DNA from: Streptomyces decoyicus
Lineage (GTDB): Bacteria; Actinomycetota; Actinomycetes; Streptomycetales; Streptomycetaceae
Reading direction: 5' to 3'
Length of the DNA: 64,000 nt
Assembly: GCF_019880305.1 (NCBI RefSeq)
Contig: NZ_CP082301.1
Span: forward strand, 5,146,001 to 5,210,000
The notes under the pieces are model-generated. The model saw only the letters and a list, made by a program, of their open reading frames with translations, was not told the origin of the DNA and did no database searches. A program made the position numbers and the translations under genes. This document shows positions 23,838 to 34,257 of this stretch, piece by piece; the stretch's first letter is position 1, and each line of letters starts with the position of its first letter.

Positions 23838-25346
23838 GTGTCGTCAATCGAGACCATTCACGTAGACGGGGTGTGGCTCCCCGCCGCATCCGGCGAAACG
23901 CGGGAGGTCCTCGACCCCGCCGACGCGACGACGCTCCAGCTGGTGTCCGAGGGGGGTGCCGAGGACGCCGACGCGGCGGTCGCGGCCGCCCGCCGGGCCT
24001 TCGACGGTGGCACCGGTGCCTGGCCCCGTACGGCCGTCGCCGAGCGCTCCGCGCTGCTGCGCCGGGTCGCCGACCTGCTCCAGCGCGACCGCGAGGAGAT
24101 CGCCCTCATCGAGAGCCGGGACACCGGCAAGACGCTGGAGGAGGGCCGGGTCGACGTCGACGACGTCACCAACGCCTTCCGGTACTTCGCCGACCTGGTG
24201 ATGAACGAGAGCGGCGGCCGGGTCGTCGACGCCGGTTCGCCGGACGTGCACAGCATCGTCGTGCACGAGCCGGTCGGTGTCTGTGCGCTCATCACGCCGT
24301 GGAACTACCCGCTGCTCCAGGCAAGCTGGAAGATCGCGCCGGCCCTCGCGGCCGGCAACACTTTTGTGATCAAGCCCAGCGAGGTCACCCCGCTGTCGAC
24401 CGTGCACCTGATCAAGCTGCTGGTCGAGGCCGGACTGCCGGCCGGGGTCGCCAACATCGTCACCGGTGCGGGCCTGCCCGTGGGCCAGCGGCTGGCCGAG
24501 CACCCGGACGTCGACCTGTTCTCCTTCACCGGCGGCCTGGTCAGCGGGACGAAGGCCGGCGCGGCCGCGGTCTCCGGCGCCAAGAAGATCGCCCTGGAGC
24601 TGGGCGGCAAGAACCCCAATGTGGTGTTCGCCGACGCCTGCGCCACCGACGAGGGCTTCGACACCGCCGTCGACCAGGCACTGAACGCCGCGTTCATCCA
24701 CAGCGGGCAGGTCTGCTCGGCCGGTGCCCGGCTGATCATCGAGGAGTCGGTGCGCGACCGCTTCGTCTCCGAGCTCGCCCGCCGGGCCGAGAAGATCAAG
24801 CTCGGCCGGGGCACCGAGGACGGCGTCGAGTGCGGCCCCCTCGTCTCCCAGCAGCAGCTCGACAAGGTCGAGGCCTACGTCGCCTCCGCGCTCGCCGAGG
24901 GCGCCCAGCTGCGCTGCGGCGGCACCCGGCCCGAGCCGTCCGACGTCCGCCCGGCCACCGGCTACTTCTACGCGCCGACCGTGCTCGACGGCTGCCACCG
25001 CGAGATGAAGGTGATCCGCGAGGAGACCTTCGGGCCGATCCTCACGGTCGAGACCTTCACCACCGAGGACGAGGCCGTCGCGCTCGCCAACGACACCGAG
25101 TACGGCCTGGCCGGCGCGGTCTTCTCCGGCGACACCGCGCGCGCCCGCCGGGTCGCCGCCCGGCTGCGGCACGGCACGGTCTGGATCAACGACTACCACC
25201 CCTACCTCCCGCAGGCGGAATGGGGCGGCTTCGGCAAGTCCGGCATCGGCAGGGAATTGGGCCCCGCAGGTCTGGACGAGTACCGCGAGAGCAAGCACAT
25301 TTACGAGAACCTCCGGCCGGAGCCGGTGCGCTGGTTCGCGGGCTGA
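23838..25346 (+). CDS. betB: Betaine aldehyde dehydrogenase
   Basis: 502 residues from GTG 23838 with GGAAGG upstream. It oxidises betaine aldehyde to glycine betaine with NAD(P). The general base Glu254 sits in LELGGKNPNVVF and the catalytic nucleophile Cys293 in SGQVCSAG; the NAD site ITPWNYPLLQASWK is complete. It is paired with the choline oxidase/dehydrogenase gene next door and a betaine importer, which supports the betaine substrate over other aldehydes. First gene of a five-gene operon. Confidence 0.92.
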   Translation: MSSIETIHVDGVWLPAASGETREVLDPADATTLQLVSEGGAEDADAAVAAARRAFDGGTGAWPRTAVAERSALLRRVADLLQRDREEIALIESRDTGKTLEEGRVDVDDVTNAFRYFADLVMNESGGRVVDAGSPDVHSIVVHEPVGVCALITPWNYPLLQASWKIAPALAAGNTFVIKPSEVTPLSTVHLIKLLVEAGLPAGVANIVTGAGLPVGQRLAEHPDVDLFSFTGGLVSGTKAGAAAVSGAKKIALELGGKNPNVVFADACATDEGFDTAVDQALNAAFIHSGQVCSAGARLIIEESVRDRFVSELARRAEKIKLGRGTEDGVECGPLVSQQQLDKVEAYVASALAEGAQLRCGGTRPEPSDVRPATGYFYAPTVLDGCHREMKVIREETFGPILTVETFTTEDEAVALANDTEYGLAGAVFSGDTARARRVAARLRHGTVWINDYHPYLPQAEWGGFGKSGIGRELGPAGLDEYRESKHIYENLRPEPVRWFAG

Positions 25347-25406
25347 CACCCCGCCCGTCACTTGGCACCACCCGCGCCACGCACATTGCAAGAAGGAGCA
25401 CCCCCA

Positions 25407-26953
25407 ATGCCTGTGTATGACTACGTCGTAGTCGGAGGCGGAACCGCCGGTTCCGTCATCGCCTCCCGCCTCACCGAGGACCCGGACGTCACGGTCGCCG
25501 TCATCGAGGGCGGCCCGTCCGACATCGACCGCGAGGACGTCCTGACGCTGCGCAAGTGGCTCGGCCTGCTCGGCGGCGAGCTGGACTACGAGTACACGAC
25601 CACCGAGCAGCCGCGCGGCAACTCGCACATCCTGCACAGCCGCGCCAAGGTGCTCGGCGGGTGCTCCTCGCACAACACGCTGATCTCGTTCAAGCCGCTG
25701 CCGTCCGACTGGGACGAGTGGGAAGCGGCGGGCGCGGCCGGGTGGGGCGCCAAGAACATGGACCCGTACTTCGGCAAGCTGCGCAACAACATCGTGCGGG
25801 TGGCCAAGAAGGACCAGAACCAGATCGCCACCGACTGGATCGAGGCCACCAAGACCGCCCTGGGCGTGCCCGAGGTCGTCGGCTTCAACGACCAGCCCTT
25901 CGAGGAGGGTGTCGGCTTCTTCGACCTCTCCTACCACCCGGAGAACAACAAGCGCTCCTCCGCCTCGGTCGCCTACCTCCACCCGCACATCGAGGCCGGC
26001 GACCGCCCGAACCTCACGCTGATGCTGGAGACCTGGGCGCACAAGCTGGAGCTGGACGGGACGACCGCCAAGGGCGTCCACGTCCGGACGAAGGACGGCG
26101 CGGAGGTCTACGTCGAGGCCGCCCGCGAGGTGCTGGTCTGCGCCGGTGCCGTCGACACCCCGCGGCTGCTGATGCACTCGGGCATCGGCCCGAAGAAGGA
26201 CCTCGAAGCGCTCGGCCTGCCCTGTGTGCTCGACCTGCCGGGCGTCGGCGAGAACCTGATCGACCACCCCGAGTCGGTGATCGTCTGGGAGACCGACGGG
26301 CCGATCCCGGGCAACTCCGCGATGGACTCCGACGCGGGCCTGTTCGTCAAGCGGGACCCGGAGCACAAGGGCCCCGACCTGATGTTCCACTTCTATCAAA
26401 TCCCGTTCACCGACAACCCCGAGCGGCTGGGCTACGAGCGCCCCGAGCACGGGGTGTCGATGACGCCGAACATCCCCAAGTCCCGCTCCCGCGGACGGCT
26501 CTACCTCACCTCCGCCGACCCCGAGGCCAAGCCCGCCCTCGACTTCAAGTACTTCGAGTACGACGAGAACGGGGTCGACTACGACGGCGACACCCTCGTC
26601 GACGGCATCAAGCTGGCCCGCAAGGTCGCCCAGGCCGAGCCGTTCAAGAAGTGGCTCAAGCGCGAGGTCTTCCCCGGCCCCGAGGTCACCGACGACGCGG
26701 AGATCAGCGAGCTGGTGCGCAAGGCGGCGCACACCGTCTACCACCCGGCCGGCACCTGCAAGATGGGCGCCCCCGACGACCAGCTGGCCGTGGTCGACCC
26801 CGAGTTGAAGATCCGCGGACTGTCCGGCATCCGTATCGCCGACGCCTCCGTCTTCCCGACGATGCCCGCCGTCAATCCGATGCTGGGCGTGCTCATGGTG
26901 GGGGAGAAGTGCGCCGAACTGCTCCATAAGGCCCCGACCCAGGGAGGTGATGC

Positions 26954-26957
<4 letters not shown>
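25407..26957 (+). CDS. betA: Choline dehydrogenase-like GMC oxidoreductase
   Basis: 516 residues from ATG 25407 with AAGGAG. It probably oxidises choline to betaine aldehyde. The FAD-binding VVVGGGTAGSVIASRL (7-22), the HSRAKVLGGCSSHN segment, GMC signature GAVDTPRLLMHSGIG, and the C-terminal HPAGTCKMG and VNPMLGVLM are all present. Context with the aldehyde dehydrogenase supports choline as substrate. Its stop overlaps the ABC gene (GTGA). Confidence 0.9.
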
Positions 26958-28089
<1,132 letters not shown>

Positions 28090-28090
<1 letters not shown>

Positions 28091-28260
28091 TGTACGCCGC
28101 CTCCACCCCCCGCGGCGCCGTACGCGCCGTCGGCTCCAGAGCTCCCGCGGCCACGCCGCGGGCCCGGATGCGCGCCGCCCTGCTGCGCCACTGGCGCGAG
28201 GCCCAGCGCTGCGCCGCCCTGAACATGCCCACCGGCACCGTGAAGCGGGGGCGCGCATGA
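28090..28260 (+). CDS. Unrecognised 56-residue basic protein inside the betaine operon
   Basis: ATG 28090 overlaps the ATPase stop by one base (TGATG) and its TGA overlaps the permease start (ATGA), so it is positioned for coupled translation at both ends. The product is rich in Arg and Ala (about 20% Arg), with a possible helix MRAALLRHWREAQRCAALNM at residues 27-46. No family is recognised. It may be a small regulator or simply a translational link that carries ribosomes to the permease. The overlap geometry is the main evidence. Confidence 0.55.
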
Positions 28261-30263
28261 GCACCACCGCCCCCACCACCGCTACGCCCCGCGTGGCCGA
28301 CACCGACACCAGGACCGGTCCGGTGCAGGCCCTGCTGCGCCGCCGTGGCCTCGCCAAGCTCCTGGTGCTCGCCGTCGCCGCGGCGGTCCTGGTCCCGCTG
28401 GTCCACGCCCAGTGGCCGGGCGCCCTGTGGCCCTCGGACCTGACCGTCGATGTCTCCGGGCCGCTCGGCAAGGCCAACGACTGGATCATCGACAACCGCG
28501 ACAGCCACTGGCTGTTCGCCTACTTCCTCGGGTACCTCTCCAACGGCATCGTGGTGTCGGTACGCGCCGTCTACCTGGTGCTCCTCGCGGGCGGCTGGGC
28601 CGGTGTCGTAGCCGGCGCCGCGCTGGTCGCCTGGCGGGTCGCGGGCGTGCGGCTCGCCGTCCTCACCGCCGCCTCGTTCGGCGTGTGCGGGCTGCTCGGC
28701 ATGTGGGTGCCGACGATGCAGACCCTTGCCCTGATGGTCGTGTCCGTCGTCTTCGCCGTCGTGCTCGGCATCGTCATGGGGCTCGCCGCGGGCCTGAGCG
28801 ACCGGATCTTCCGCCTCCTGCGGCCGGTCCTCGACACCATGCAGATCCTTCCGGCCTTCTCCTATCTGCTTCCGGTCTCCCTGATCTTCGGCCCCGGCGT
28901 CCCGGCCGCGACCATCGCGACCGTCATCTACGCGGCTCCGCCGATGGCCCGCCTCACCGCGCTCGGCCTGCGTGGCGCCGACACCGGCGTGATGGAAGCC
29001 GTGACCTCGCTGGGCACCACCGCCCGCCAGCGCCTGCTCTCGGCCCGTATCCCGCTGGCCCGCAAGGAGCTCCTGCTCGGCCTCAACCAGACGATCATGA
29101 TGGCGCTCTCCATGGCCGTCATCGCGTCGATGATCGGTGGTGCCGGTCTCGGTGACCGCGTCTACCAGGCGCTCGGCACCGTGGATGTCGGCGCGGCCCT
29201 CGCGGCCGGCATCCCGATCGTGCTCCTCGCCGTGGTCCTCGACCGCGTCACGGCCGCCCTCGGAGAGGACCGTCCTGGCGCGCAGTCCGCCGAGGACACC
29301 TCGCCGCTGCGCGGCTGGCGCGGCTGGTCCGTGGCCGCCGTGGTGACCGTGGCCGTTGCGCTCGCCGCGCGGTTCGCCGACCGTCTGGACTGGCCGGAGA
29401 GCTGGACGGTGGACATCGTCGAGCCGGTCAACACCGCCAAGGACTGGATGGTCGACCACCTCCACACCGGCCTGCCCGTCGTCGGTGGCACCGCCGACTG
29501 GGCAGCGCACTTCACCACCTGGATCCTCAACCCGGTCCGCGACGGACTCCAGGGCCTGCCCTGGGTGTTGGTGCTGCTCGTCGTCGCGGCCCTCGCCTGG
29601 CTGATCGGCACCTGGCAGACCGCCCTGACCGCCGTCCTCGCGATGGCCGGAATCGGCGTCCTCGGTGTCTGGGACAAGTCCCTCGACACGCTGGCGCAGG
29701 TCCTCGCGGGCGTCGCCTTCACGGTTGTCCTCGGCTTCGCGATCGGCATTGCGACCGCCAGAAGCCAGCGCCTCGAACGGCTGCTTCGCCCGGTGCTCGA
29801 CGTCTGCCAGACGATGCCGCAGTTCGTGTACCTCATCCCGGTCGTCATGTTGTTCGACATCGGCCGGGCCCCCGCGGTCGCCGCGGCCGTCGTGTACGCG
29901 CTGCCCGCCGTCATCCGCATCACCACGCAGGGCCTGCGCCAGGTCGACAGCGGCGCGATGGAGGCCTCGCGGTCACTCGGTTCCACCAACTGGCAGCAGC
30001 TGCGGCAGGTCCAGCTCCCGCTGGCCCGCCCCGCGCTCCTGCTCGCCCTGAACCAGGCGGTCGTCCTGGTCCTCGCCGTCGTCGTGATCGGCGCTCTGGT
30101 CGGCGGTGGCGCGCTCGGCTACGACGTCGTGTTCGGCATCGCGCAGGGCGACCTGGCGACCGGCATGGTGGGCGGCGTGGCCATCGTCTGCCTCGGTCTG
30201 ATGCTGGACCGGGTGACGCAGCCCACGGCACGCCGGGATCACGGCGCGAAGAAGGGAGCCTGA
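28257..30263 (+). CDS. Duplicated-domain glycine betaine ABC permease
   Basis: 668 residues, about twice a single ProW/OpuAB permease. Two homologous permease halves are fused; each ends in an EAA loop: EAVTSLGTTARQRLL at about 248 and EASRSLGSTNWQQLR at about 569. There are roughly 12-14 membrane spans. The halves can form one transport pore alone, unlike the usual homodimer. It works with the ATPase upstream and the binding protein downstream (2 bp after). Confidence 0.93.
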   Translation: MSTTAPTTATPRVADTDTRTGPVQALLRRRGLAKLLVLAVAAAVLVPLVHAQWPGALWPSDLTVDVSGPLGKANDWIIDNRDSHWLFAYFLGYLSNGIVVSVRAVYLVLLAGGWAGVVAGAALVAWRVAGVRLAVLTAASFGVCGLLGMWVPTMQTLALMVVSVVFAVVLGIVMGLAAGLSDRIFRLLRPVLDTMQILPAFSYLLPVSLIFGPGVPAATIATVIYAAPPMARLTALGLRGADTGVMEAVTSLGTTARQRLLSARIPLARKELLLGLNQTIMMALSMAVIASMIGGAGLGDRVYQALGTVDVGAALAAGIPIVLLAVVLDRVTAALGEDRPGAQSAEDTSPLRGWRGWSVAAVVTVAVALAARFADRLDWPESWTVDIVEPVNTAKDWMVDHLHTGLPVVGGTADWAAHFTTWILNPVRDGLQGLPWVLVLLVVAALAWLIGTWQTALTAVLAMAGIGVLGVWDKSLDTLAQVLAGVAFTVVLGFAIGIATARSQRLERLLRPVLDVCQTMPQFVYLIPVVMLFDIGRAPAVAAAVVYALPAVIRITTQGLRQVDSGAMEASRSLGSTNWQQLRQVQLPLARPALLLALNQAVVLVLAVVVIGALVGGGALGYDVVFGIAQGDLATGMVGGVAIVCLGLMLDRVTQPTARRDHGAKKGA

Positions 30264-30264
30264 T

Positions 30265-31230
30265 ATGCGAGTTCGTACGCGTGTACTGAGCGCAGTGACC
30301 GCAACCGGCGCCCTGCTTGCGCTCTCCGGGTGCGGCGCCGCCGACATGACCAAGCAGGCGTCCCCGTACGCGAACGCGGCGGGCGCCAAGACCGTGACGC
30401 TCTCCGTCCAGAACTGGGTGGGCGCCCAGGCGGACGTGGCGGTCGCCGAGTACCTGCTCAAGCACGAGCTGGGCTACCGCGTCGACCGGGTCCAGATCGA
30501 CGAGGTCCCCGCCTGGGACGCACTCAGCCAGGGCCGTGTCGACGCGATCCTGGAGGACTGGGGTCACCCGGACCAGGAGCAGCGGTACATCAAGGACAAG
30601 AAGACGATCACGCCCGGCGGCGACGTCGGCGTGACCGGCCACATCGGCTGGTACGTCCCCACGTACTTCGCGAAGAAGCACCCGGACGTCACCAACTGGA
30701 AGAACCTCAACAAGTACGCGAAGCAGTTCCGTACCGCGGAGAGCGGCAGCCAGGGGCAGTTGATGGACGGCTCCCCGTCGTACGTCACGAACGACAAGGC
30801 CCTCGTGAAGAACCTCGGCCTGGACTACAAGGTCGTCTTCGCGGGCTCCGAGGCGTCGCAGATCACCCAGATCAAGCAGTTCGCCAAGGCGAAGAAGCCG
30901 TTCTTGACGTACTGGTACAAGCCGCAGTGGCTGTTCAAGAAGGTGCCGATGACGGAGGTGAAGCTGCCCGAGTACAAGGAGGGCTGCGACGCCGACCTGA
31001 AGAAGATCAAATGCGCCTACCCGCACACGCCACTCCAGAAGTACTTCAACGCCAACTTCGCCAAGAAGGGCGGCAAGGCGGCGGCCTTCCTGAAGAACTT
31101 CAAGTGGACCGAGGACGACCAGAGCGAGGTCTCCCTCGACATCGCCGACAAGAAGATGTCCCCGCAGGACGCGGCGAAGAAGTGGGTCGAAGGGCATAAG
31201 TCGACGTGGCAGGCGTGGTTGCCCAAGTAG
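30265..31230 (+). CDS. Glycine betaine-binding lipoprotein (OpuAC/ProX family)
   Basis: 321 residues. Signal peptide with lipobox LALSGCG (Cys near residue 23) anchors it outside the membrane. It is a type II substrate-binding protein: VQNWVGAQADVAVAEYLL, the ligand-loop DEVPAWDALSQGRVDAILEDWG, and several conserved Trp that could form the aromatic betaine cage. Last gene of the operon. Confidence 0.93.
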   Translation: MRVRTRVLSAVTATGALLALSGCGAADMTKQASPYANAAGAKTVTLSVQNWVGAQADVAVAEYLLKHELGYRVDRVQIDEVPAWDALSQGRVDAILEDWGHPDQEQRYIKDKKTITPGGDVGVTGHIGWYVPTYFAKKHPDVTNWKNLNKYAKQFRTAESGSQGQLMDGSPSYVTNDKALVKNLGLDYKVVFAGSEASQITQIKQFAKAKKPFLTYWYKPQWLFKKVPMTEVKLPEYKEGCDADLKKIKCAYPHTPLQKYFNANFAKKGGKAAAFLKNFKWTEDDQSEVSLDIADKKMSPQDAAKKWVEGHKSTWQAWLPK

Positions 31231-31253
31231 GCGACGTGGCTTGACTCGTGACC

Positions 31254-31294
31254 CGAGAGGGGGTGCCCGCACGGTGTGCGGGCACCCCCTCTCG
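31254..31294 (+). terminator. Betaine operon terminator (18-bp perfect stem)
   Basis: Perfect 18-bp stem (31254-31271 with 31277-31294), 5-nt loop, 23 bp after the stop. Confidence 0.92.
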
Positions 31295-31341
31295 CTCTGC
31301 CCGACTGCGCCGACTTCTGGCTGAGCGGGCTGCTTTGCGGG

Positions 31342-31806
31342 CTACTTGAGCGTGTGGCATGCCTTCTTCGCGACATTCTTCCACTGCACGCAGACCAGCG
31401 TGCCCTTGCGGAACTTCGGCCCCACGGTGGCCCCCGGCTTGCCCCAGTCGACCTCGGCGGCGTCGGCGCCGTGAATCGCGTGGGCCTTGCGCCAGCTCTG
31501 GCCGACGTGGGTCTTGCCGCCCGGCTGCTTGTACAGCCAGCGGGCCTTGCCCGCCTTGTACGGCGACCTGGCCGTCTGGACATAGTTCAGGCCGCGCGCG
31601 TCGGAGCCCTTCTTGTTCCAGTAGAAGAAGGAGACCGAGTAGGCGCAGGTCCGGCCGCTCTGCTTGACGCAGCGGACCTCTTGATGCTTGCTGACCTTCG
31701 CGGCCGCGGCCTGGGTCCCGGTCTGGGCGTTGGCCGGCGCCGCGGTCGTGACGGCGAGCGCCGCGGTGGCGCCGATGAGGAGCGCCTTCCCCGTTTGCTT
31801 CAACAC
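31342..31806 (-). CDS. Small secreted basic protein
   Basis: 154 residues from GTG 31806, with GGAGGT 9 nt upstream; the longer frame lacks a site. Signal peptide of about 28 residues with ANA-Q cleavage. The mature part is Lys/Gly-rich with four cysteines (VRCVKQ, RTCAY, LVCVQW, KACHTLK), so probably two disulfides. No family recognised. It is divergent from the first member of the secreted paralogue cluster, whose promoter region has been copied elsewhere nearby. Confidence 0.78.
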   Translation of the reverse strand: MLKQTGKALLIGATAALAVTTAAPANAQTGTQAAAAKVSKHQEVRCVKQSGRTCAYSVSFFYWNKKGSDARGLNYVQTARSPYKAGKARWLYKQPGGKTHVGQSWRKAHAIHGADAAEVDWGKPGATVGPKFRKGTLVCVQWKNVAKKACHTLK

Positions 31807-31847
31807 GTGCTGATTACCTCCAGCGGGCATTGCTTGTCCGTTCCCTC

Positions 31848-32039
31848 AACTCCCGCAGAGAGTAAGGCAACTGACCACCCGCCGGCATCGTACGAAGGGG
31901 CAATACGGAGGAGCGGCGTAAGCGCCTCTGTACTGCACCTTTGGACAATGGCGGGGCCTGATCGGCCGCTTCTACGGTGGACGCTGTTCCTTCCAGACCT
32001 GTTCACGGAACCAACGAGTCAGGCAACAGGAGATGCTCC
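31848..32039 (+). repeat. Promoter-region repeat, copy 1 (frameshifted paralogue)
   Basis: About 190 bp upstream of the first secreted paralogue resemble the regions at 32951-33132 and 34076-34257. Shared blocks are CAACTCC at the left, TACGAAGGGG, ACCTTTGGACAATGGCGGGG and a probable -10, TACGGT. This is the most diverged of the three copies. Confidence 0.7.
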
Positions 32040-32755
32040 ATGCGACTTACCCACCGCGCGGGCCGGTCGGTCTGTGCGTTCGCAGCCGGTGCTGCGGTCC
32101 TCACACCACTGGCAGTGAGCTCACCGGCTGAGGCAGCCGTGCGCGCCCCTTCCGGGAAGAGTGTCCCGGCCGCGGCCGCCGATGACGGCGTGCACTCGAA
32201 GAAGGGGTCGAAGCGCTGCGCCCGGAAGGGCCAGACCGCGCACCTCTTTGTCTCAGCCGCTGGGGAGGCCCGGGTCAGCTGGAAGGTTCCGGGCGGCAAA
32301 CTGCACAGCCGGTACTACAAGTTCACCCCCGACGGCCTCGAAAGCCCCCCCTTCCCACGTGGCACAAGAACGTGAAGTGGAAGGTGACCAGTACGTACGG
32401 GAGGACTCAGAAGAACCTCAGCAAGGCCTACGCGTACTGCAGCACGGACGGCCGCGCCGCCAAGACGTGGAAGACGAAGGTCACTGCGAAGAGGACCGGC
32501 ACCAAGCGCTGTGGTGCCGGCCAGCAGGTCATGATCTACGACCTGTCGTTGGGGCACGTCCGGCACAAGTTCAAGTACCTGAAGAAGGGCTCGAAGCTGC
32601 GCGTCCACGACCTCTCCCGGCAGGGGTACTTGCTCGGCAATCGCGTCACACCGACCGGGCTGCGCAAGGTGAAGTGGGTCGCCAACGCCCACGAAGGGCC
32701 GTATCAGCGCGGCGGCGTGATCAAGAAGATCAAGCTCACCTGCGTAAAGAACTGA
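32040..32755 (+). pseudogene. Secreted two-lobe paralogue 1, frameshifted at a C7 tract
   Basis: ATG 32040 has AGGAGA at good spacing and begins a signal peptide (RSVCAFAAGAAVLTPLAV). The frame runs to DGLESPPFPRGTRT and stops at 32375, while the rest (KWKVTSTYG to LTCVKN, 32372-32755) lies in another frame. Paralogues read D-G...VPTW-RK-SVKWKV there. One extra C in the run of seven C at 32345-32351 would restore PLPTWHKNVKWKV and a 238-residue protein. So it is a one-base deletion, phase variation or a sequencing error. Confidence 0.82.
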
Positions 32756-32792
32756 GGATGTGCGGGGTCCCGTCGATCTCCTTGATCCCATG

Positions 32793-32841
32793 ACGCGACG
32801 GTGCCGGGCGGCCCGGGAGAGGGCGCCCGGCACCGTCGCGT
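32793..32841 (+). terminator. Terminator after paralogue 1 (18-bp stem)
   Basis: Perfect 18-bp stem (32793-32810 with 32824-32841), 13-nt loop, 37 bp after the stop. Confidence 0.88.
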
Positions 32842-32950
32842 TGTCCGTCGCGACAGCCAGGCCGGGTCCAGCTCGCACGTACTGAACAGCAAGCCCTTCG
32901 CGGCCGGGGCCGGGGCCGGGCCCGGGTCCCGGCGTTGGGCCGGCGCGCCC

Positions 32951-33132
32951 CAACTCCCGCAGCGTGTGCGGCAATTGACCGCACACTGATATTGCACGAA
33001 GGGGCGATATGGGCGCCTGAGCCGAAGCCCTGCGGGGAGTCGGGCGTTGCCCTTTCGGCCAATAGCGGGGTCTGAAAACCGCCCCTACTGTGGGCGGTGT
33101 TCATGTCAAACCTGACAAGAGATTGGACGCGT
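32951..33132 (+). repeat. Promoter-region repeat, copy 2
   Basis: Closely matches copy 3: CAACTCC, ATATTG-ACGAAGGGG, CCGAAGCCCTGCGGGG, TTGCCCTTTCGGCCAATAGC, a probable -10 TACTGT within GCCCCTACTGTGGG, and CGGTGTTCATG. The conserved block 33047-33095 is probably the promoter of the paralogue at 33133. No gene lies in 32842-33132. Confidence 0.75.
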
Positions 33133-33861
33133 ATGGGACTCCCCCGTCGAGTGGCCACATCGGCGTGCGCACTCGCCGTCGGTACCGCTGTCCTGACGCC
33201 GGTGCTGGGCAGCGAGCCGGCGCAGGCCGGCCCCGTGAATGCGGACCCGGCCGCCGCGAAGCAGCCCGCCGCAGTCGTCAAGGCCGGTGGATTCCACTCG
33301 AAGAGCGGCACGCTCAACTGCCGTAAGAAGGGCGAGACCGCCTGGATCTGGGACTCGGCGGCCGGTGCCTCGCGGGTGTCGTGGAAGCCCAAGGGCGGCC
33401 ACCTGGTGTCCCGGGTGTGGCGGCACACGCCCGACGGCATCTCGACGCGGACCGTTCCCACCTGGCGCAAGTCCGTGAAGTGGAAGGTCACTTCGACCTA
33501 CGGGAACGGGAAGAACCTGAGCAAGGTGTACGGCTATTGCAGCACGCAGGGGTGGCGGGTCGGAAAGGCGTCGGACAAGCTCAGTCAGAAGAAGTCCGGC
33601 ACCAAGCGCTGCCCAGGGGGGAAGACGGTCTACATCTCCTCCGGCGGAATCGGCAACATGAAGCACCGGTTCAAGTCGACGAGCGGCGGCGCGCTGCACA
33701 CGCACAACTTCGGCGGTTCCCAGCAGGTCCTCGTGACGGACCGCGCGACCCCGACCGAGATGCGTTCGGTGAAGTGGCGGGTGGAAGCCTGGAGCATCAA
33801 GCACAGCATTCCCAATGCCAAGACCGGGACGGTCAAGCTCTCCTGCATCAGCAAGTACTGA
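33133..33861 (+). CDS. Secreted two-lobe protein, paralogue 2
   Basis: 242 residues from ATG 33133, the start shared with paralogue 3; GTG 33097 is an in-frame alternative. Signal peptide RRVATSACALAVGTAVLTP with cleavage near AQA-G. The mature protein has two similar lobes: one starts TLNCRKKGETAWIWDSAAGA, the other GTKRCPGGKTVYISSGGIGN, each with a Cys-Gly-Thr-aromatic core then a basic strand. Five cysteines in all: one in the signal peptide and four in the mature part. Beta-rich; function unknown. Its relatives flank it and all are extracellular, near a phospholipase gene. Confidence 0.8.
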   Translation: MGLPRRVATSACALAVGTAVLTPVLGSEPAQAGPVNADPAAAKQPAAVVKAGGFHSKSGTLNCRKKGETAWIWDSAAGASRVSWKPKGGHLVSRVWRHTPDGISTRTVPTWRKSVKWKVTSTYGNGKNLSKVYGYCSTQGWRVGKASDKLSQKKSGTKRCPGGKTVYISSGGIGNMKHRFKSTSGGALHTHNFGGSQQVLVTDRATPTEMRSVKWRVEAWSIKHSIPNAKTGTVKLSCISKY

Positions 33862-33904
33862 AGTCGCGTGACCTGCGTGACCGACCGAGGTCCTGTCGTC
33901 CAAG

Positions 33905-34017
33905 AGGCGATGGCCGGTGCCGCGGGCCGCGCCCGATGATGTATTCGATCCCCTGATCGCGCCGCATTCCGCAGGCGCGGTCGGGGCCACAGGGAACAGA
34001 AAGCGGGGACGACATGC
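33905..34017 (+). repeat. Orphan copy of the phospholipase A2 promoter and start codon
   Basis: About 113 bp, roughly 90% identical to 35396-35507, which is the promoter and leader of the phospholipase gene through its ATG. Here the ATG (34014-34016) is followed by unrelated sequence. A conserved stem (GATCGCGCC / GGCGCGGTC) lies inside both copies. Confidence 0.8.
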
Positions 34018-34075
34018 GGTTCAACAGGTGCTGACTACCTCCGGCGGGAGTGCAGGCCTTCGTCGCCCCTTCAGT
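34018..34075 (-). pseudogene. Relic of the 5' end of a gene like 31342
   Basis: On the minus strand this resembles the ribosome site and start of the secreted gene at 31342-31806 (GGAGGTAGTCAGCAC), but the GTG start is now CTG. After two more codons the sequence passes into the orphan phospholipase leader. It shows that the promoter of paralogue 3 came from a copy of the divergent region at 31.8 kb. Confidence 0.65.
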
Positions 34076-34257
34076 CAACTCCTATGGAGAATAAGGCAGT
34101 TGACCGCTCGCCGATATTGTACGAAGGGGTGGCGTGGACGCCTGTGCCGAAACCCTGCGGGGGACCTGGTGTTGCCCTTTCGGTCAATAGCGGGGGCTGG
34201 TCGAGCGCCCCTACGGTGGGCGGTGTTCATGACAGAACTGAAAAAGATGGGACGCAC
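34076..34257 (+). repeat. Promoter-region repeat, copy 3
   Basis: Upstream region of paralogue 3, matching copy 2 throughout. The shared block 34172-34229 holds TTGCCCTTTCGGTCAATAGC and a probable -10, TACGGT, within CCCCTACGGTGGGCGG. Confidence 0.75.

Noticed and set aside
23844..26927. 1027-codon minus-strand open frame over the betaine genes
   Set aside because: It lies opposite two well-supported enzymes with full catalytic motifs; composition is typical of antisense frames.
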